Below, piece after piece: positions 45,250 through 53,749 of a DNA stretch of 64,000 bases. A program made the translations under genes and the position numbers. The notes under the pieces were generated by a model. It was given only the letters and a program-made list of their open reading frames with translations, was not told where the DNA came from and made no database searches. The DNA comes from Clostridium_AF sediminicola. GTDB lineage: Bacteria > Bacillota > Clostridia > Clostridiales > Clostridiaceae. The DNA lies in contig NZ_BAABMF010000001.1 in the NCBI RefSeq assembly GCF_050402865.1, positions 682,001 to 746,000 of the forward strand, written 5' to 3'. Positions within the stretch are counted from its first letter, which is position 1. Every line of letters begins with the position of its first letter.

Positions 45250-46062
45250 TTATATATATCTAGTTCTAACATAATCACTAAAAAATGGTGTTAATCTTTC
45301 ATATGCTCTAATGATATTGTTAGGTACATCTACATGATCAATGAATCCTTTCCCTTCTGGTCCATACCCATTTTCATTATCAATTATTCTTGGTATTTCT
45401 CCCATAATTAATGACAAAAATCTTTCTATATCCCATAATCCATTAATATTATTAGTATAAGAAACATTTCCATTACCTATCTTCATTTGTGGTACAAGAG
45501 GCGCATAATTTATGAATCTGATATCTTTAACGTTTTTCCATTCTTTTTTAAATGATGCATAGGTCCTCAATTGCATTGTTGGGTCTTGAATCAAAATTAC
45601 TGATTTAACTTCTTTCCCCGCATTTTGGATTACTTTCAATGATTCATTTGCATTGGAGCCACAATTAGTGGATTTATTTTCGGTAATTATACTTTCTTCA
45701 GCTATTTTACAATATTTACATAAAATCTCTTTAATAATTTCAGCTTCAGCTTTATCACTGCAGTTTATCTCTTTATATTTCATACTATTTTCAACGTTTC
45801 TTCTTAGTAGTTCAGTAGAATGTCCAATACCACCAACCACCATTAATTCTTTAGCTATTTTGTTTCTAAAAGCTTTTGCAGCAATTTCTACAGTATATAT
45901 CAAACTATTCCCAAGTAAAATTAGCATATCTACTTTAAGTATCCCAAATTTCTTATATAGACTTTGTTCATTTAAAGAATCAATATCCCGTTTTGATAAA
46001 AATGAACTAATAATATTTATATCATTTATTTGCTCTTTAGTAATAGTTTTATTATTTTTCAT
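45250..46062 (-). CDS. YdcF family protein (DUF218 domain)
   Basis: The 270-residue protein resembles E. coli YdcF. LILLGNSLIYTVEIAAKAF near residue 50, MVVGGIGHSTELLRRN near 78, ITENKSTNCGSNANES near 130 and IRFINYAPLVP near 185 follow its order. DUF218 proteins of the SanA/ElyC group act in the envelope. YdcF itself binds S-adenosylmethionine and is soluble, and no signal peptide is seen here. GGGAGG fits the ATG at 46062; the four-codon-longer TTG frame begins in that site. Confidence 0.85.
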   Translation of the reverse strand: MKNNKTITKEQINDINIISSFLSKRDIDSLNEQSLYKKFGILKVDMLILLGNSLIYTVEIAAKAFRNKIAKELMVVGGIGHSTELLRRNVENSMKYKEINCSDKAEAEIIKEILCKYCKIAEESIITENKSTNCGSNANESLKVIQNAGKEVKSVILIQDPTMQLRTYASFKKEWKNVKDIRFINYAPLVPQMKIGNGNVSYTNNINGLWDIERFLSLIMGEIPRIIDNENGYGPEGKGFIDHVDVPNNIIRAYERLTPFFSDYVRTRYI

Positions 46063-46198
46063 ATTACCTCCCAAGTGTTTATGAAATCTAATATTATTTA
46101 TCCTACTAAATGAAAAACTATTTCTAACTATGCCACAAATAGTAATTTAGTTTGACTATATCGAAATCAATTACTATTATAACATAATTTAGCAATTG

Positions 46199-48100
46199 TT
46201 AAAAACATATAAATATTGGAGAAGATATTCCACATTTACCTCCACTTTGAATTATTTTTACAACATACCATGAGTTCTCTACTTTTGGTATAAAAACAAT
46301 ATTCCATTCAGCTCTATTAGAACATTTAAAGCCTTTCTCTTGGATTACTACACCCTTATTAGAAATTATCTGAATTTTATCAATGAAAACTTTGTTATCT
46401 TCAGCTAGAATGTTTAAATTAAGCTTATCACCAATAACCAAATTAATTATACTCCCCATCCAATACCCATTTCCAGTTACACTAAGCCTCAAAGTCTTAG
46501 TTTCTGTAGAGTATACTCTCCTTGCTTTAAGAGCTTCCATAATTGAAACTTTCTTTAAATTTTCAGCAATAATTACAGTTAAGTTATCTACTTTACCCCA
46601 ATTTGCTGAGTGATTGTCTTGTCCATTTACGGCTCCTAAATGCCATCCTAAATCTAATATATTGTAATACTCTTCCTCATATCGCTGATATTTTCGTGGT
46701 GGAGAACCATTACCTACTTCTATTAAATTAATATATTTATCAAATTCAGGTATATATGATGGAATAGTCTTTAGCCTACATGGATGATTTATAGAAAGAA
46801 CTATATTATCCTCATCACAAAGCCACTCATAAAAGCCTTCGATTTTTTTTCGTGTTTCTTTTTTTATAACAGATTGACTGTTAATTACATTCATGTGACC
46901 CCAAATTTTAGTATTCATTTCAAAGCCAAAGAAAGCTAAAAAATCATCATATTTATTATTAATATCATCAGCTTGGAATTTTAATATCTTCCATTTTGAT
47001 TTTTTTTCTCCTTTATACATTACTTTTTCAAAAGGATATTCCATAGACCTATTTAAACTTCCTGAATGATCAGATACTATCAGAAAATCAAGACCGTTTT
47101 TCTTGGAACATTCATATGCATCCACAGGTTGTTTCATACCATCGGAAAAACTTGTATGTGCATGAGGTATTCCTAGATAAAAATTATATTTAGTAGTTTT
47201 ATCTACGATTCTAAAACGCCACTTAAATTGATATGAATAACTACTACTATCTTTTATTAAGAGCTTCATATAATGTTCACCCATTTCCAAATCTTGAGAA
47301 GGTAAGTAACTTATATAATTATTTTCTACTTTAACTTGAACCTTTTCTCCATCAACAATCAAATTGACTGAAGTTAAATCTATAAACTCTTCTCCACTTT
47401 TTAATAAAGCACTTATTACAGTTCTTCTATTGAAAGTAGAAGTCATTTTTTCTGGAAATAGTTCAATATCTATTGGTGGATGAATTTTAATAACATCAGA
47501 TGCTTTTCTTATATATAAGTTATAATTCTTTTTATCATAATTTACAATTCCTATAATATCAACTATATCTCCGCTTTCAATATGAGGTAGGTCTATATTA
47601 TTTATATAAAGCTTATTTCCTAAATTATCATCTATTCTAGATTGTAGGTCACTGTGAAAAATTTCAATTCTAACATTTTTTAATTTTATTAGTTTACCAT
47701 TACATTTTCTATTGCATTTTTTAAAAATACTTTTTATACTTATTTCTTTAGGAGAAGGAAGGCTATTATTTGTAAATAGTTTCTTAACTCTATATCTTTT
47801 AATTTTATAACTCCCTTTTCTTCTACTCAAAGTTCCATAAATTTCAACAAAGTCACCCTCAACAAGACTGATTTTGTTTTTTGCTTTATGCAAATTAATT
47901 CCACTTGTCTTGTCCTGAATATAAACTGAATTTCCAGACGAAATTACAATCCCTCTAATCCTAACATTAGTTCTACCTGATTCGTTCTTGGCTTCACTAA
48001 TAGTAATTACATTTTTACAATATATTTTTTTATATAATTTATTACATAAAATCTTATTTAATTTATTCTTAAACTTTATTAAAAGTTTTATATTTAGCAT
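46199..48100 (-). CDS. Multidomain PHP metallohydrolase with OB-fold domains
   Basis: The 633-residue protein begins with a basic stretch. Two OB-like domains follow (about 30-110, with VRIRGIVISSGNSVYIQDK, and about 125-210, with GKLIKLKNVRIEIF). A beta-rich Ig-like region lies at about 215-305. Next is a PHP phosphoesterase domain from about 310: GIPHAHTSFSDGMKQP, LIVSDHSGSL, then SINHPCRL and NGQDNHSANWG as further metal ligands. A C-terminal beta domain completes it. The PHP part resembles CehA/McbA-type hydrolases, and the OB part resembles those in YhcR-type nucleases. There is no clear signal peptide or anchor. The substrate is unknown; a nucleic acid or phosphoester is possible. Confidence 0.78.
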   Translation of the reverse strand: MLNIKLLIKFKNKLNKILCNKLYKKIYCKNVITISEAKNESGRTNVRIRGIVISSGNSVYIQDKTSGINLHKAKNKISLVEGDFVEIYGTLSRRKGSYKIKRYRVKKLFTNNSLPSPKEISIKSIFKKCNRKCNGKLIKLKNVRIEIFHSDLQSRIDDNLGNKLYINNIDLPHIESGDIVDIIGIVNYDKKNYNLYIRKASDVIKIHPPIDIELFPEKMTSTFNRRTVISALLKSGEEFIDLTSVNLIVDGEKVQVKVENNYISYLPSQDLEMGEHYMKLLIKDSSSYSYQFKWRFRIVDKTTKYNFYLGIPHAHTSFSDGMKQPVDAYECSKKNGLDFLIVSDHSGSLNRSMEYPFEKVMYKGEKKSKWKILKFQADDINNKYDDFLAFFGFEMNTKIWGHMNVINSQSVIKKETRKKIEGFYEWLCDEDNIVLSINHPCRLKTIPSYIPEFDKYINLIEVGNGSPPRKYQRYEEEYYNILDLGWHLGAVNGQDNHSANWGKVDNLTVIIAENLKKVSIMEALKARRVYSTETKTLRLSVTGNGYWMGSIINLVIGDKLNLNILAEDNKVFIDKIQIISNKGVVIQEKGFKCSNRAEWNIVFIPKVENSWYVVKIIQSGGKCGISSPIFICF

Positions 48101-48255
48101 AAAATCCTTCTTTTAATTATTTCTTTTAATATTCCTTATATATAATATTAGTACAACATTTTATATGTTACTTTAGAGATTATAAAATCTTATTCTAATA
48201 TACATCTCTTTTGTTCAAAAAAACGTAGAATGTATACATTAGTAATATAATTTTA

Positions 48256-48296
48256 CATAAAAAAAGCATTACACCCGAAAAGGTAAATGCTTTTTA
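48256..48296 (-). terminator. Terminator of the HAD gene
   Basis: Arms AAAAAGCATT-ACC and GGT-AATGCTTTTT flank an unpaired middle just after the HAD stop, and a T-run follows on the minus strand. Confidence 0.65.
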
Positions 48297-48941
48297 TTAT
48301 GCAAATTTCTTATACAATTCATCAATAGATTCAACAATATAATTAGCACCTGCTGATTCTAATTCTTCTATACAACCATACCCATAAGCAACTCCTATTG
48401 AATGGAGATTGTTCATCTTTGCTCCAAGAACATCATGCTTTCTATCTCCTATCATCACAATTTTATCTGTATTTTTGACGTCTAATTCCTTTAATAAATA
48501 TTCTATAACTTCTCCTTTGCTTGTCCTTGTTCCATCTAAGTTACTTCCTACTATTTTTAAAAAATACTTTTCCAATTTAAAGTGTTTAATTATTTTTTTT
48601 GCAAAAATTGTAGGTTTGGAAGTTGCGATAGAGATACAATATCCTTTATTCTTTAAATAACTAAGTAACTCTGGAATTCCAATATACACTTCATTTTCAA
48701 AAATACCTTTATCTTTGAAATATTCTCTAAAATTATCAATTGCTCTTTCTGCAGTTTCTTCATCAAAAGAATAATACTCCATAAAAGATTCTTTTAAAGG
48801 CGGTCCAACAAACTTTTGTAAATCCTTTAGTTCTACTTGCTCTATTCCTTCTTTTGATAATGCATATTGAATAGATTTTATTATACCATATTTTGAGTCT
48901 GTAAGCGTTCCATCTAAATCAAATAAAATATGTTTATACAT
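48297..48941 (-). CDS. HAD family hydrolase, phosphoglycolate-phosphatase-like
   Basis: The 214-residue HAD hydrolase has motif I FDLDGTLTDS at residue 7. A helical cap follows (about 18-85, with KFVGPPLKESF), motif II as Thr in IATSKP near 108, and motif IV VMIGDRKHDVLGA near 170. It resembles phosphoglycolate or nucleotide phosphatases of the PgmB/Gph group; the true substrate cannot be read off. AGGAGAG precedes the start. It is a single gene. Confidence 0.9.
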   Translation of the reverse strand: MYKHILFDLDGTLTDSKYGIIKSIQYALSKEGIEQVELKDLQKFVGPPLKESFMEYYSFDEETAERAIDNFREYFKDKGIFENEVYIGIPELLSYLKNKGYCISIATSKPTIFAKKIIKHFKLEKYFLKIVGSNLDGTRTSKGEVIEYLLKELDVKNTDKIVMIGDRKHDVLGAKMNNLHSIGVAYGYGCIEELESAGANYIVESIDELYKKFA

Positions 48942-48981
48942 TCAAACTCTCCTAATTTCATTTTTTTACTTAATAATTCAC

Positions 48982-50019
48982 TTAATCTACTACAGCTGAT
49001 TCTAAAATTCTAAATCCATTATTATCACAATCAATTTCAGCTTCTACTCCATAGGGTACTAATGTCATAGGTGCTGTATGTCCAAAATTCATATTATAAA
49101 GAATAGGCAAATCATCTCTTTTTACTTCATCTCTGATAACTTTTAAGTACTCATGTTTGTACTCATTGTAATATTTTTCATGTATTGGCTTCCCTATTAT
49201 TATTCCATTTATCTTATCCAATATTCCTTGTGCAGCATAATTTCTCATCCACCACTTAATATAATCTGGAGTTGGCTTGTCTTCACTGGTTTCTAAAAAT
49301 AAAATTTTATTCTCCCATTCTGCAAGGCTGGGCCAAATTTCTGTACCTTTCACAAATTCAAGAACTTCAATGCATCCACCTAATAATTTTCCTCTTACTT
49401 TTCCTTTACCTTGTAATACTTCATAGCCTTTATTTACATTCATTTTTCTTTTAATTTTACTATTCATTTTATCTGACCATTCTAAATATTCAGAAGTCCA
49501 CTCTTTGCTAGATTCTATACTACCAATGTCAACAGAGTTAAATAAAACTTTATCAATCCACTTCTTAGTGTATTCATGCATATTTACATTTTCTGCAAAT
49601 TCCCCTAGAACACTGGGACCATAAAATGATACTAGACCCGCTTTATAACACATTAAATGATTTGCTGTAGTATCAGAATATCCCATAAATATTTTTGGAT
49701 TATTTTTTATAACATCCAAATTAATATATGGCAATAATCTTATCGTATCATCCCCACCAATATTTGAAAAAATTCCATTTATATCTTTATTACAAAAGGC
49801 TTCCATCATATCCTCAGCTCTTGCTTCTGGATATTTATATAAATACTCTGAACCTTTTAATGAATTCTTCATTTCAACAACTTCAAGACCAAATTTATCG
49901 CGGATTCTTTGTTTTCCTATTTCATATCTATGTTTAAATTCATTATCGCCAGCCATACCACTTGATAAACTAACTATTGCTACCTTGTCACCTTTATTTA
50001 ATTTTTTAGGTTTTATCAT
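48982..50019 (-). CDS. S66 family peptidase (LD-carboxypeptidase/MccF-like)
   Basis: The 345-residue protein belongs to peptidase family S66. The catalytic Ser is in FMGYSDTTAN (Ser 115), with FYGPSVLGEFAEN shortly after. The Glu/His part is in LFLETSEDKPTPDY and GHTAPM near 320. Members trim the D-Ala of cell-wall tetrapeptides (LdcA) or inactivate microcin C-type compounds (MccF). The length and YSDTT context lean to the MccF-like branch. AGGGGGTGA precedes the ATG. Confidence 0.9.
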   Translation of the reverse strand: MIKPKKLNKGDKVAIVSLSSGMAGDNEFKHRYEIGKQRIRDKFGLEVVEMKNSLKGSEYLYKYPEARAEDMMEAFCNKDINGIFSNIGGDDTIRLLPYINLDVIKNNPKIFMGYSDTTANHLMCYKAGLVSFYGPSVLGEFAENVNMHEYTKKWIDKVLFNSVDIGSIESSKEWTSEYLEWSDKMNSKIKRKMNVNKGYEVLQGKGKVRGKLLGGCIEVLEFVKGTEIWPSLAEWENKILFLETSEDKPTPDYIKWWMRNYAAQGILDKINGIIIGKPIHEKYYNEYKHEYLKVIRDEVKRDDLPILYNMNFGHTAPMTLVPYGVEAEIDCDNNGFRILESAVVD

Positions 50020-50101
50020 TGAAAATCACCCCCTAAATATGTTTTAATTTATATATTAAAAGATTCTTCTTCCATAAAACTTACAATTTAACACTTTCAA
50101 C

Positions 50102-50476
50102 TTACAACTCTCTTTTAAATCCCTTATATCTTGTGCCTTGAAAAGTCAATCTTCCACTATCTGATTCTACAAGTTGTCCAAATTCTTCTCCTGACAACAT
50201 CAATTCAATTCTATCTCCACTTTCAACTTGAAAAGTTACATAATACGTTGTTGAAGTATGACTGTGCATATTATTACTATGATGATGTCTTGAAACATTG
50301 GTTCTTTTAGAAACAACTTTAGCTGCAACTGTTAAAACAGGTTGATTATTATTATAATTCCATTGTTTCATCCCTTTTACAGCTATAATTATAAACATAG
50401 TTATAACGATAATAAAAATCGTAACAACAAATATTGGCATAATCGTAAACATTCCATCAAAAATAGATGGCATCAT
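50102..50476 (-). CDS. DUF2500 family protein
   Basis: The 124-residue protein has one hydrophobic segment (about 13-34). A DUF2500 domain follows with PVLTVAAKVVSKRTNVS, a His-rich loop (HHHSNNMHSH) and TTYYVTFQVESGDRIELMLS. The beta-sandwich part likely faces one side of the membrane. The His-rich loop could bind metal, but that is a guess. GGAGG precedes the ATG. The acetyltransferase gene is 20 bases upstream on the same strand. Confidence 0.85.
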   Translation of the reverse strand: MMPSIFDGMFTIMPIFVVTIFIIVITMFIIIAVKGMKQWNYNNNQPVLTVAAKVVSKRTNVSRHHHSNNMHSHTSTTYYVTFQVESGDRIELMLSGEEFGQLVESDSGRLTFQGTRYKGFKREL

Positions 50477-50496
50477 AATACCTCCGATTCATTTAT

Positions 50497-51003
50497 TTAA
50501 TATTTTTTTGATAAATTTGTTAATTCCTCATCACAGACTCTAAATACAGTCCAATCATCCATTGGTATAGCACCCATTTTTTTATAGAACTTTATTGATG
50601 ATTTATTCCAATCCAAACACCACCATTCAAGTCTACCGCAATTTCTTTTTATGGCCAATTTTGCAAGAAATGATAAAAAAACTTTTCCTAATCCTTCTCC
50701 TCGCATTTCAGGTTTTACATACAAATCTTCTAAGTAGATACCAGGTTTACCAAGGAAAGTTGAAAAATTATGAAAAAACAAAGCAAATCCAACTGGTTTA
50801 CCTTTAAATTCACCAATAATTACTTCAGCAACCTTACGTTTAAACAATGAATCGTGCAAGGTTTCTTTTGTTGCTACAACTTCATGTAATAATTCTTCGT
50901 AATCTGCTAATTCCTTAATGAATTGTAAAATTAAATCTATATCTTCTTCTTTTGCGAATCTTATTTTAAAATCATTAATTGTTGTGTCTATTAAACTATC
51001 CAT
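50497..51003 (-). CDS. GNAT acetyltransferase, diamine/spermidine N-acetyltransferase-like
   Basis: The 168-residue protein resembles the SSAT group. IKELADYEELLHEVVATKE near residue 28, GFALFFHNFSTFLGKPGIYLEDLYV near 75-95, acetyl-CoA loop RGEGLGKVFL near 105 and RLEWWCLDWNKSSIKFYKKMGA near 125 match it. The likely substrates are polyamines or thialysine-type amines; this is by family only. It lies just before the DUF2500 gene. Confidence 0.88.
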   Translation of the reverse strand: MDSLIDTTINDFKIRFAKEEDIDLILQFIKELADYEELLHEVVATKETLHDSLFKRKVAEVIIGEFKGKPVGFALFFHNFSTFLGKPGIYLEDLYVKPEMRGEGLGKVFLSFLAKLAIKRNCGRLEWWCLDWNKSSIKFYKKMGAIPMDDWTVFRVCDEELTNLSKKY

Positions 51004-51292
51004 TTTTCTGCTCCTTAAAACTTATTTGTATTTATAGATATTTCATCTAAATAATTAATTTATACAATTATATCATAAGTATCATAATAAATTTCGGTTT
51101 AATTAAAATCAAATTATCTAAAATTTTTCTAAGTTAGCTCAATTCTGCAACAATAAAGCAAAGTATTAAAAGTTTTGTACAAGTATAAATTACTTGTTAA
51201 ACTGGAAACTCAATACTAGGATAAAAAAAAGTCCTCTACATAAAATAAGATTGAAGAGAATCCAATAAACGCTACAAAGGATGGTGAATATA

Positions 51293-51481
51293 GTGAAAGA
51301 AGGATTGATACCAACCGCATTAGGTACAGTAGTAACTTTAGGTGCTTCTACACTAAGAGCAAGAAATAGGAAGGATATTAGAAAAAAAGATGTTGTTCCT
51401 ATGGCCGAAACTGCATTAATTGGATTTGGCTTAGCTCATATAGTTTTAGGTACTATAGAGTTATTGGATAACAGAAAATAA
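51293..51481 (+). CDS. Small conserved-looking hypothetical protein
   Basis: The 62-residue product begins KEGLIPTALGTVVTLGASTL and ends in LIGFGLAHIVLGTIELLD. It has two short hydrophobic stretches around a basic middle (RARNRKDIRKKD), so it is perhaps membrane-associated. GTG at 51293 has GGATGGTG at a workable distance. The in-frame ATG at 51281 lies directly on an AAAGG and is less likely. Similar short proteins occur in clostridia, sometimes with misleading names; I know of no function. A terminator follows. Confidence 0.65.
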   Translation: MKEGLIPTALGTVVTLGASTLRARNRKDIRKKDVVPMAETALIGFGLAHIVLGTIELLDNRK

Positions 51482-51501
51482 GCTTCATTTCAAACATTTC
51501 C

Positions 51502-51546
51502 AAAAGGTGGCTCTACAATCAATATTGTATATCACCACCTTTTTTA
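51502..51546. terminator. Terminator between convergent genes
   Basis: Arms AAAAGGTGG and CCACCTTTT, with inner ACAAT/ATTGT pairing, are followed by T on the plus strand and A-rich sequence serving the minus strand. Confidence 0.8.
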
Positions 51547-51548
51547 TT

Positions 51549-51971
51549 TTAATTTTCAAAGCTATACACCAATAAGTACCCAAATAAAATCTGATAAATA
51601 AATACAATATTCCATTGAAGTGTCGCTCTAATTACAATCGATTCTAATATACTATTATTAGCAAAAATATCGGTTGAAAAGTAAAATAACATTGATAGTC
51701 CAAAAAATAAGCTTGGAATTAGGAGTAAAATTACTTTTGATGAATTAGCTTTACGTTTTCTTCTATTTCCTACTACAAAATTTATCATTCCCATAATAAT
51801 ACCAAATGATGCATAAAAACAAAAATCAAAAATCATTAGTAAATAAGTATGATTTCCCCATGAATCATCAGTTTTTAGTTTATTTATTAATCCCTTAAAA
51901 GCTATAGCAATTATAAAATAGATCACTAATATTACAAGTTGAATAAAGCTTTTCCCCCATTTGTTTTTCAC
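51549..51971 (-). CDS. Hypothetical membrane protein
   Basis: The 140-residue protein has four hydrophobic segments (about 8-26, 35-58, 70-90 and 105-135) and a basic patch NRRKRK near residue 62. No family is recognised. GTG at 51971 follows AGGAGG at good distance; the TTG seven codons earlier lies before that site. The acetyltransferase gene upstream ends at 51994 and is likely in the same transcript. Confidence 0.65.
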   Translation of the reverse strand: MKNKWGKSFIQLVILVIYFIIAIAFKGLINKLKTDDSWGNHTYLLMIFDFCFYASFGIIMGMINFVVGNRRKRKANSSKVILLLIPSLFFGLSMLFYFSTDIFANNSILESIVIRATLQWNIVFIYQILFGYLLVYSFEN

Positions 51972-51993
51972 TCTTTTTCCTCCTAAAAGCAAA

Positions 51994-52785
51994 TTATAGT
52001 TTGATTAACATTTTCCATTTACCAATAGTTTCAAACCCTATTCTATGGTAAACCTTTCCTGCTTCTGGATTGTCATAAAATAAGCATAAAGTTTTATCTT
52101 CATTCAGTAAATCAGAACATAACTTTGACAAACACTGACCCATTAAACCTTTTCCACGATACTCTTTTCTTGTTGCAACGCTTACAACCATTGCAGAATA
52201 TTTGTTTTCTGCAGTTGTTTGTGCCGTAGTTATTGCTTCCCCATATTCATTCTTCATAAAGTATATTCTTCCAGCTTTAGTTGTAATTCCATTCTCAATT
52301 CGTTCAAGAGAATTTGTGTCAGTAGCATTAAATTCATCTATAGTTTCTAATAAATCATATATCTTTTTAGAATCACTTACTTTTGCTGTTAAAATATTTC
52401 CATAATCTTTTATGAGCTTTTCTTTATTTTTTAGTTCACAAAAATAAGTAGATTTTTCTTTTGCCCCTTGTACAATATCCTTAAAATCATCAACAATATT
52501 ATTTTTACCTGAAATGATTTTTTTACCTTCATATTTATTAATTATCTCTTTAAATCCAGCTACATCAAAATTTGAATTCTTGTAATATGGTATAAAACTT
52601 TCATGATATCTAAGCAAAACACCTTCTATTTCCTCCTCATTATTAAAACTTCCCCATAAATCCATAAAATCCTTTTTAAATCCAAAATTTTCTATATCTC
52701 CAATTATAAATAAATTTATTGCAGCTTCCTCACTCAAAAATTGTAAAACCTGTTTTCTATCATTTTCACTAAGTTTTCTAATCAT
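51994..52785 (-). CDS. GNAT family N-acetyltransferase
   Basis: The 263-residue protein has an N-terminal domain (about 1-125, beginning MIRKLSENDRKQVLQFL) of the kind fused to some GNATs. A GNAT fold follows with VSVATRKEYRGKGLMGQCL (about 195-215) and LFYDNPEAGKVYHRIGFE near 240. The N-terminal part probably forms a second, inactive GNAT half. The substrate is unknown. Confidence 0.82.
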   Translation of the reverse strand: MIRKLSENDRKQVLQFLSEEAAINLFIIGDIENFGFKKDFMDLWGSFNNEEEIEGVLLRYHESFIPYYKNSNFDVAGFKEIINKYEGKKIISGKNNIVDDFKDIVQGAKEKSTYFCELKNKEKLIKDYGNILTAKVSDSKKIYDLLETIDEFNATDTNSLERIENGITTKAGRIYFMKNEYGEAITTAQTTAENKYSAMVVSVATRKEYRGKGLMGQCLSKLCSDLLNEDKTLCLFYDNPEAGKVYHRIGFETIGKWKMLIKL

Positions 52786-52830
52786 TTCGCACCATCCCTA
52801 AAATTATAGTAAACATTACGCAAACTTAAT

Positions 52831-53346
52831 CTATAATTTATCATTTACTTCACCAACAAATTTTTCTAATTCTCTTCTATTTTTAAAAATATAAACACTC
52901 TTCTCTTCACAATTATTCCTTATCATTTTAAGTATTTCTTTTCTATTCTTCCTTCTAAAATTCAATACCCACATAAAAAATTCTAAATCTATTTTTTCTT
53001 TACACCCTTCTGTGATGTCAGGTCTCATCTTTCTTGAATACAAAAATCTTCTTTTAACAATACCCCATAAACAAAGCCATGTTGAAAAATCAAGATAAAT
53101 AACAGTATCTGCTTCTTTCAACCTAACATCAATTGTAGATCTGTAATTACCATCAATTATCCATGAATCTAATTTAGTTATACTTTTTAACTTTTCTTTT
53201 AATTCATCTCTTGGTATAGATACCCACCCCGGCTTCCAAAACAACTTATCCATATAAAAAACTTTGATTCCTGTTATTTTAGAGAGGTTACGCGCACTGG
53301 TGGACTTACCTGCTCCTCCTGAGCCAAGGATCATTATTTTTTGCAT
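52831..53346 (-). CDS. P-loop kinase-like protein (FlaR/adenylate-kinase-related)
   Basis: The 171-residue protein has a P-loop ILGSGGAGKSTSAR at residues 5-18. WIIDGNYRSTIDVRL follows near 63, then VIYLDFSTWLCLWGIVKRR near 83. This order marks the group annotated as topology-modulation protein FlaR or adenylate-kinase-like. The real substrate is unknown, and the link to DNA topology in the name is weak. AAAGGGG precedes the ATG. It lies 31 bases after the MGMT-like gene. Confidence 0.85.
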   Translation of the reverse strand: MQKIMILGSGGAGKSTSARNLSKITGIKVFYMDKLFWKPGWVSIPRDELKEKLKSITKLDSWIIDGNYRSTIDVRLKEADTVIYLDFSTWLCLWGIVKRRFLYSRKMRPDITEGCKEKIDLEFFMWVLNFRRKNRKEILKMIRNNCEEKSVYIFKNRRELEKFVGEVNDKL

Positions 53347-53377
53347 ACAGTTTCCCCTTTACCTCAATAAATATAAA

Positions 53378-53719
53378 CTATTCATCTAGCTCTAGACTAA
53401 AACCTTTTTCCGGTCCTTTCCAAAGATGTTTTTTCATATCAATACATCCGTCATTTTTAAAAGTAATTCCCTCAGCTTTTAAAATCTGCCTTTGAATATC
53501 TGAAGAACCAAAAACGTATCCAGGTGACATTTCTCCAAATCTATTGACTACCCTGTGACAAGGTATTTTAAGATGCTCTGGTGTTGCTTTCATTGCCCAC
53601 CCCACTGCTCTAGCTCCACTCTTTTTACCCAATAACCCTGATATCTGACCATAAGTTGCCACTTTGCCTTCTGGAATTTGAGAAACTATATTATAAACTT
53701 TTGTATAAAAGTTCTCCAA
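53378..53719 (-). CDS. MGMT-family protein with intact PCHR motif
   Basis: The 113-residue protein is the C-terminal DNA-binding domain of O6-alkylguanine-DNA alkyltransferase alone. IPEGKVATYGQISGLLG near residue 17, ARAVGWAMKATP near 37 and IPCHRVVNRFGEMSPG near 52 are present. Atl proteins have Trp in place of the Cys; here the Cys is kept, so alkyl transfer is possible in principle. It lacks the usual N-terminal domain. The start is a TTG with AAGGGGTG before it. It is followed by the P-loop gene. Confidence 0.9.
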   Translation of the reverse strand: MENFYTKVYNIVSQIPEGKVATYGQISGLLGKKSGARAVGWAMKATPEHLKIPCHRVVNRFGEMSPGYVFGSSDIQRQILKAEGITFKNDGCIDMKKHLWKGPEKGFSLELDE

Positions 53720-53749
53720 TTGTCATTCACCCCTTAAAGTTACTTAATG

